Of a DNA stretch of 10,359 nucleotides, positions 7,662-10,359 are shown piece by piece; position 1 is the first letter of the stretch, and each line of letters begins with the position of its first letter. The DNA comes from Candidatus Woesearchaeota archaeon. GTDB taxonomy: Archaea > Nanobdellota > Nanobdellia > Woesearchaeales > GW2011-AR4. Under the pieces are notes generated by a model. The model did not search any database, was not told where the DNA came from, and saw nothing but the letters and a program-made list of their open reading frames with translations. The DNA is taken from positions 1-10,359 of the forward strand of contig JACOZO010000128.1 of the NCBI GenBank assembly GCA_016181325.1, in the 5' to 3' direction. Position numbers and translations under genes: made by a program.

Positions 7662-8099
7662 ATGGCCAAGAAAACTCGCGGTTTGAATTCGGGCAAGAGG
7701 CTCAGGGAAAGGAGAGTCTTCGGCAAGTGGCACTCCAAGAAATACATAAGGAGGATGCTCAGGCTGAAGGAGAAATCCGACCCGTTGAAGGGCTCGTCCC
7801 AGGCAAAGGGCCTTGTGCTTGAGAAAGTCCAGATGGAGGCAAAGCAGCCGAACTCCGCGATGAGGAAGTGCGTCAGGGTCCAGCTCATAAAGAACGGAAG
7901 GCAGGTTACCGCATTCTGCCCCGGCGACGGCGCCACGAAGATGATTGACGAGCATGACGAGGTAATCATAGAGTGCATCGGCGGCGCAATGGGGAAGTCA
8001 AAAGGCGACATTCCCGGCGTAAGATGGCAGGTAATAAAAGTCAATAACCAGAGCCTTGATGCCTTGCTCAAGGGCATACTGGAGAAGGCAAGAAAATGA
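7662..8099 (+). CDS. rps12: 30S ribosomal protein S12 (S23e-type, uS12)
   Basis: A 145-residue archaeal/eukaryote-type uS12, a decoding-centre protein that monitors codon-anticodon pairing. Recognised from the basic N-terminus (KKTRGLNSGKRLRERR), KQPNSAMRKCVRVQLIKNGRQVTAF (about residues 61-85, including the PNSA decoding loop), PGDGA, DEHDEVIIE and the C-terminal GDIPGVRWQVIKVNN block. Length is normal. No SD precedes the ATG; the nearby TATA box makes leaderless or short-leader translation likely. The TGA stop overlaps the rps7 ATG by 4 nt. Confidence 0.97.
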   Translation: MAKKTRGLNSGKRLRERRVFGKWHSKKYIRRMLRLKEKSDPLKGSSQAKGLVLEKVQMEAKQPNSAMRKCVRVQLIKNGRQVTAFCPGDGATKMIDEHDEVIIECIGGAMGKSKGDIPGVRWQVIKVNNQSLDALLKGILEKARK

Positions 8100-8695
8100 C
8101 TGGCATCAGGTTTTTCAACAAGTGGGGCGTTGAAGGCGTCAAGGTGGATGACACTGGCCTTCAGAGCTACATCAGCATTTCTCCGAGAGTAGTTCCAAAG
8201 ACCGGGGCAAGATATGCCGGCAACAGGTTCTACAAGAGCAAGGTCTCGATCATAGAGAGGCTTATCAACCGCGTCATGGTGCCTGGCCACAAGAGCAAGA
8301 AGCACTTCAGGACAAGCGGCCACATGACCGGCAAAGCTGCCACTGCTTACTCCATAGTTGAAGGTGCTTTCAGGATCGTGGAAACTGCGCTAAAGGAAAA
8401 CCCGGTCAAGGTTTTTGTGAAGGCAGTTGAAAATGCCGCCCAGAGGGAAGAGATCATAACGATAGAGTACGGCGGCGCAAGATACCCAAAGGCTGTCGAG
8501 TGCAGCCCGCAGAGAAGGGTCGACCAGGCCCTTAAGTACATGACTCAGGGGGCTTACCAGAAGTCCTTCAACACAAAAAAATCAATATCGCAGTGCCTTG
8601 CAGACGAGATAATCAATGCATACAGGCTCAGCAGCGCCTCAGGCGCAATAGCCAAGAAGCTCGAGATAGAAAGGCAGGCGGATTCTTCGAGATAA
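8096..8695 (+). CDS. rps7: 30S ribosomal protein S7 (S5e-type, uS7)
   Basis: A 199-residue archaeal uS7, which nucleates assembly of the 30S head and contacts E-site tRNA. Evidence includes the archaeal N-terminal extension (RFFNKWGVEGVKVDDTGLQSYI), SIIERLINRVMVPG, the KAATAYSIVEGAFRIVETALKENPVKVFVKAVENAAQREE helical core, and RYPKAVECSPQRRVDQALKYMTQGA. It starts in an ATGA overlap with rps12, so expression is probably coupled. In many archaea elongation factor genes follow; here a convergent pair follows instead. Confidence 0.97.
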   Translation: MTGIRFFNKWGVEGVKVDDTGLQSYISISPRVVPKTGARYAGNRFYKSKVSIIERLINRVMVPGHKSKKHFRTSGHMTGKAATAYSIVEGAFRIVETALKENPVKVFVKAVENAAQREEIITIEYGGARYPKAVECSPQRRVDQALKYMTQGAYQKSFNTKKSISQCLADEIINAYRLSSASGAIAKKLEIERQADSSR

Positions 8696-8755
8696 GGCAG
8701 AACATGATTTCTAATCAGATATATTGATCATAAATGTCGTTGATTTTTAATGTTC
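8696..8755. terminator. Convergent intergenic gap, possible bidirectional termination region
   Basis: This is 60 AT-rich bases between the stops of rps7 (plus) and rps17e (minus). It contains a small hairpin, TGATT-TCT-AATCA (8705-8717), and a short T run, TTTTT at 8745-8749. Archaeal termination relies on T-rich tracts, so termination here is plausible but not strongly marked. Confidence 0.3.
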
Positions 8756-9065
8756 TTAATCATAATACTTCGAGAAATCCTCTTCCTTCGTCATCCTTCT
8801 CTGCTGCGGCTTGTCGGAGAGCCTGACTTTAGTCAATCTCGTGGCATATCCCGCAATGATGTTCCTCAGCTTCGGGGATGTTATGTCTGTGAACTTTGAC
8901 ACGACCTGCTTGTTCTTGCTGAAATCCATCGAGAAATCCTGCGCGTGCAGTTCTATGAGCTTCCTTGTAATCCTTTTTATCAGCAGCGTCTTTATTCTTC
9001 CCCGCGTGCAGTTCTATGAGCTTCCTTGTAATCCTTTTTATCAGCAGCGTCTTTATTCTTCCCAT
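8756..9065 (-). pseudogene. rps17e: 30S ribosomal protein S17e, frame broken by 61-bp tandem duplication
   Basis: S17e is a small archaeal/eukaryotic ribosomal protein of the 30S subunit. From the ATG at 9065 (minus strand) the frame reads MGRIKTLLIKRITRKLIELHA, the typical S17e start, then enters a second copy of the same 61 bases one frame off and loses homology. Downstream, a different frame reads QDFSMDFSKNKQVVSKFTD and ITSPKLRNIIAGYATRLTKV, the rest of S17e, ending YYD and TAA at 8756-8758. The downstream frame has an in-frame TAG within the upstream copy, so it cannot be initiated normally. Deleting one 61-bp copy gives one intact 82-residue protein. The gene starts 3 nt after rpoK, indicating co-transcription. 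Because S17e is normally retained in archaea and the repeats are identical, an assembly error is a strong alternative to a true mutation. Confidence 0.9.
8942..9063. repeat. Perfect 61-bp tandem duplication (two copies)
   Basis: Copy 1 is 8942-9002 and copy 2 is 9003-9063; every base matches. Identity stops at 8941/9002 on one side and 9003/9064 on the other, giving a period of exactly 61. Because 61 is not a multiple of 3 it shifts the reading frame of rps17e. The two copies repeat the codons for the first ~20 residues of the protein, without a second ATG. Confidence 0.98.
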
Positions 9066-9068
9066 TTT

Positions 9069-9317
9069 TTACTCAAGCTTTGCCTGGTCAAAATACTTGA
9101 CTACCCTTTCTTTTCTTCTCTGGTGCGGGTTCGGCTTCAATACCGATAGCGGTATGAGCCCTTCGCTGAATTCCATCTTGGCTATCTCAATCGGGCTGTA
9201 TCTTGCCTCTTCCAGCTGCTTTTCCGTGAGCTTAATCAGAAACGGCGCTCCCATCGATATCTGCAGAGCTCGTGCCCCTATTACCCTTGCCTGCTCGTAT
9301 TTTGTTAGGTGTTCCAT
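9069..9317 (-). CDS. rpoK: DNA-directed RNA polymerase subunit K (Rpb6/omega-like)
   Basis: An 82-residue archaeal Rpb6 homologue, a small subunit that clamps the largest subunit and aids RNA polymerase assembly. The diagnostic block is LTKYEQARVIGARALQISMGAPFLI near the N-terminus, followed by LEEARYSPIEIAKMEFSEGLIPLSVLKPNP. The frame stays open to an ATG at 9383, but that start lies upstream of the TATA box at 9355-9362. The ATG at 9317, giving MEHLTKYEQ, is about 15 nt after the predicted transcription start and is preferred. No clear SD is seen. It is followed after 3 nt by rps17e. Archaeal rpoK is often found instead with rpl18e-rpl13-rps9-rpoN. Confidence 0.92.
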   Translation of the reverse strand: MEHLTKYEQARVIGARALQISMGAPFLIKLTEKQLEEARYSPIEIAKMEFSEGLIPLSVLKPNPHQRRKERVVKYFDQAKLE

Positions 9318-9354
9318 AATGTTGCCGAGAAGTCTATTTGAAACAATAGGGGTG

Positions 9355-9362
9355 TTTATAAA
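9355..9362 (-). promoter_or_regulatory. TATA box for rpoK-rps17e
   Basis: On the minus strand GAAACA is followed by TTTATAAA, matching the archaeal BRE/TATA pattern. The centre predicts a start near 9332, about 15 nt before the rpoK ATG at 9317. The position also argues against the longer rpoK start at 9383. Confidence 0.6.
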
Positions 9363-9408
9363 TGTTTCTAGGCATAAATGCATCTTTTTTAGCCCCGATT
9401 ATGGCAAA

Positions 9409-9416
9409 TTATATAA
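9409..9416 (+). promoter_or_regulatory. TATA box for the coiled-coil protein gene
   Basis: TTATATAA preceded by GGCAAA is a good archaeal promoter match. Its centre is about 27-28 bp before the ATG at 9441, predicting a leaderless or near-leaderless mRNA and favouring 9441 over the in-frame ATG at 9429. It stands back to back with the rpoK promoter, about 50 bp away, in a 123-bp divergent gap. Confidence 0.55.
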
Positions 9417-9440
9417 ACAAATATTCAGATGGTTTCACTT

Positions 9441-10359
9441 ATGAGCCTTGCGGAATTTTTCGGAAAAATAAAAAAAGGGGAATACGACAAACGGCCGATA
9501 GAGCAGATTCTTGCTGACTTGAATGAGGCTATGAAGAAAAGCAAATATGACAAGACTCTCCTTGAGGAAATTGACGAGTTGATACGATATCTTGATGGGC
9601 ACTTGGATGCTAAGCATGGGTTAGTGTCACAGTTGACTGCAGTGGCAAGCGGACTGGAATCGACCCAGCCTTCTGCGTTTCATGAAAGGCTTGCTGAAAT
9701 TATGAAGGAATTAAATGGGCTTAGACAAGAACTGGCTGCGTATGTGAAAGAGGAGGACCGAAGGCAGGAAAGAATTCACGCATCTATACATGGAAAAGCC
9801 AGGGAGGGCATAGATAAAATACGTGAAACTTTCAGTACTTTTGTAAGGGTGATGAATGAAAACAAGAGATTTTTCTCCAAACTGCGTCTGCCGCAGTCTT
9901 TGTCGTCTAAGGAAATCATGGATAAGATAGCACAGCTGGAGAGCAGCATAATTGCTGCGGAAAGCCACAGCGGAAAGCTTGAAGAGAAAGTTGCTGAATT
10001 TGAGCATAAACTTGAGCGTGAGCACGAGATTCTTTCTGAGATGCTTATCCGAGTATACAACCTGACATCAAAAAGTGCTGCAAAAAAGGCCATGGCAAGA
10101 GAATCTACAGAAAGAAATACCTCAAGAAGAGTCAAGGCAAGAGAATCTACCGGAGATTTAAGGATATTTTTAGCGAAAAAATCAAAAGAATTTAGCGGGA
10201 TAATAGAAGGCCAGAGGAATTCTATAAGGGAAATAGAGGATGTTGTAGGGGGAAACATGCTTAATGTGTTTGATGAAATCTATAATCTGATTGTTGGTAT
10301 ATATTATGAACTTGCTAGAATTCTGAATTGGTCTCAGGAGCAGCGCAGGGAAATGATGC
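9441..10359 (+). CDS. Unrecognised helix-rich, probably coiled-coil protein (3'-truncated by window edge)
   Basis: The frame is open from ATG 9441 to the window end: 306 codons, no stop. The protein starts MSLAEFFGKIKKGEYDKRPIEQ. It is rich in Glu, Lys, Arg, Ala, Leu and Ile in heptad-like spacing, with few prolines, no signal peptide and no clear membrane segment. Two helical stretches (roughly residues 15-165 and 170-300) are split by an FFSKLRLPQSLSS segment near 142-154. A basic linker near 212-240 carries ARESTERNTSRRVK followed by a second AREST, 14 residues apart. About 8 of 25 Arg codons are CGN, whereas the housekeeping genes use AGG/AGA almost exclusively, and the gene looks more AT-rich. 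I recognise no family. A structural or scaffold-like role, or part of an accessory locus continuing beyond the window, is possible but unsupported. The alternative in-frame start at 9429 is less likely given the TATA position. Confidence 0.8.
   Translation, partial: MSLAEFFGKIKKGEYDKRPIEQILADLNEAMKKSKYDKTLLEEIDELIRYLDGHLDAKHGLVSQLTAVASGLESTQPSAFHERLAEIMKELNGLRQELAAYVKEEDRRQERIHASIHGKAREGIDKIRETFSTFVRVMNENKRFFSKLRLPQSLSSKEIMDKIAQLESSIIAAESHSGKLEEKVAEFEHKLEREHEILSEMLIRVYNLTSKSAAKKAMARESTERNTSRRVKARESTGDLRIFLAKKSKEFSGIIEGQRNSIREIEDVVGGNMLNVFDEIYNLIVGIYYELARILNWSQEQRREMM
10094..10150 (+). repeat. In-frame 15-bp direct repeat inside the coiled-coil gene
   Basis: GGCAAGAGAATCTAC occurs at 10094-10108 and again at 10136-10150, a period of 42 bp or 14 codons. 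It encodes AREST at residues 219-223 and 233-237. The conserved nucleotides suggest a recent small internal duplication; the sequence between and around the copies has diverged. Confidence 0.75.

Noticed and set aside
7574..7822. An 82-codon plus-strand frame running from the repeat element into rps12.
   Set aside because: It overlaps rps12 in another frame, has low-complexity composition and no recognisable family; rps12 is unambiguous.
8942..9063. Programmed frameshift in rps17e.
   Set aside because: The break is fully explained by duplication of 61 bases; there is no slippery site, and the sequence is intact once a copy is removed.
9318..9383. Longer rpoK start at ATG 9383 adding 22 residues.
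   Set aside because: The extension spans the promoter and lacks Rpb6-like character; the ATG at 9317 gives the normal family N-terminus.
8811..9444. Plus-strand frames opposite rpoK and rps17e (8811-9149 and 9016-9444).
   Set aside because: They are antisense to recognisable genes, cross the 61-bp repeat and contain no family signature.
1..10359. CRISPR arrays, inteins, tRNA or rRNA genes, and defence-system genes.
   Set aside because: No regularly spaced repeats, no interruption of conserved polymerase motifs, no cloverleaf or rRNA sequence and no defence families were seen.

Overview
The window is archaeal chromosomal DNA. The evidence is a eukaryote-like RNA polymerase whose B and A subunits are each split into two genes (B''/B' and A'/A''), a short archaeal-type NusA, L30e, S12/S23e-type and S7 ribosomal proteins, an Rpb6-like RpoK, TATA boxes at plausible distances from leaderless or short-leader starts, and GGTG Shine-Dalgarno sites inside the operon. 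A split rpoB is known from many euryarchaeal lineages (methanogens, haloarchaea, Archaeoglobi). Arginine codons are mostly AGG/AGA and the core genes look moderate in GC. I cannot place the organism more precisely; an uncultivated, metagenome-derived archaeon is possible but unproven.

Bases 1-7424 are the plus-strand transcription operon in canonical archaeal order: rpoB'' (5' end cut by the window edge), rpoB', rpoA', rpoA'', rpl30e, nusA. The genes are packed with a 4-nt overlap or gaps of 2-44 nt. Together they encode most of the RNA polymerase catalytic core, a K-turn-binding-family ribosomal protein and a transcription factor.

Bases 7425-7661 separate nusA from rps12. Most of this gap is a compact non-coding element of about 165 bp (7447-7611). 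It has 14-bp perfect terminal inverted repeats and further nested complementary arms, and 9-bp direct repeats (7438-7446 and 7612-7620) flank it. This looks like a MITE-type non-autonomous transposon that landed directly upstream of the rps12 promoter. It is the most interesting non-genic structure in the window.

Bases 7662-8695 hold rps12 and rps7, coupled by an ATGA overlap and served by their own promoter. EF-2, EF-1A and S10 genes, which often follow in archaea, are absent. A 60-bp convergent gap leads instead to a minus-strand pair, rpoK then rps17e, transcribed from a TATA box near 9355-9362. The rps17e reading frame is broken by an exact 61-bp tandem duplication (8942-9063). Removing one copy restores a complete 82-residue S17e, so this is either an assembly error or a very recent mutation.

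From 9441 to the window end runs a divergently transcribed, unrecognised, helix-rich and probably coiled-coil protein with its own TATA box. Its arginine codon choice and base composition differ from the housekeeping genes.
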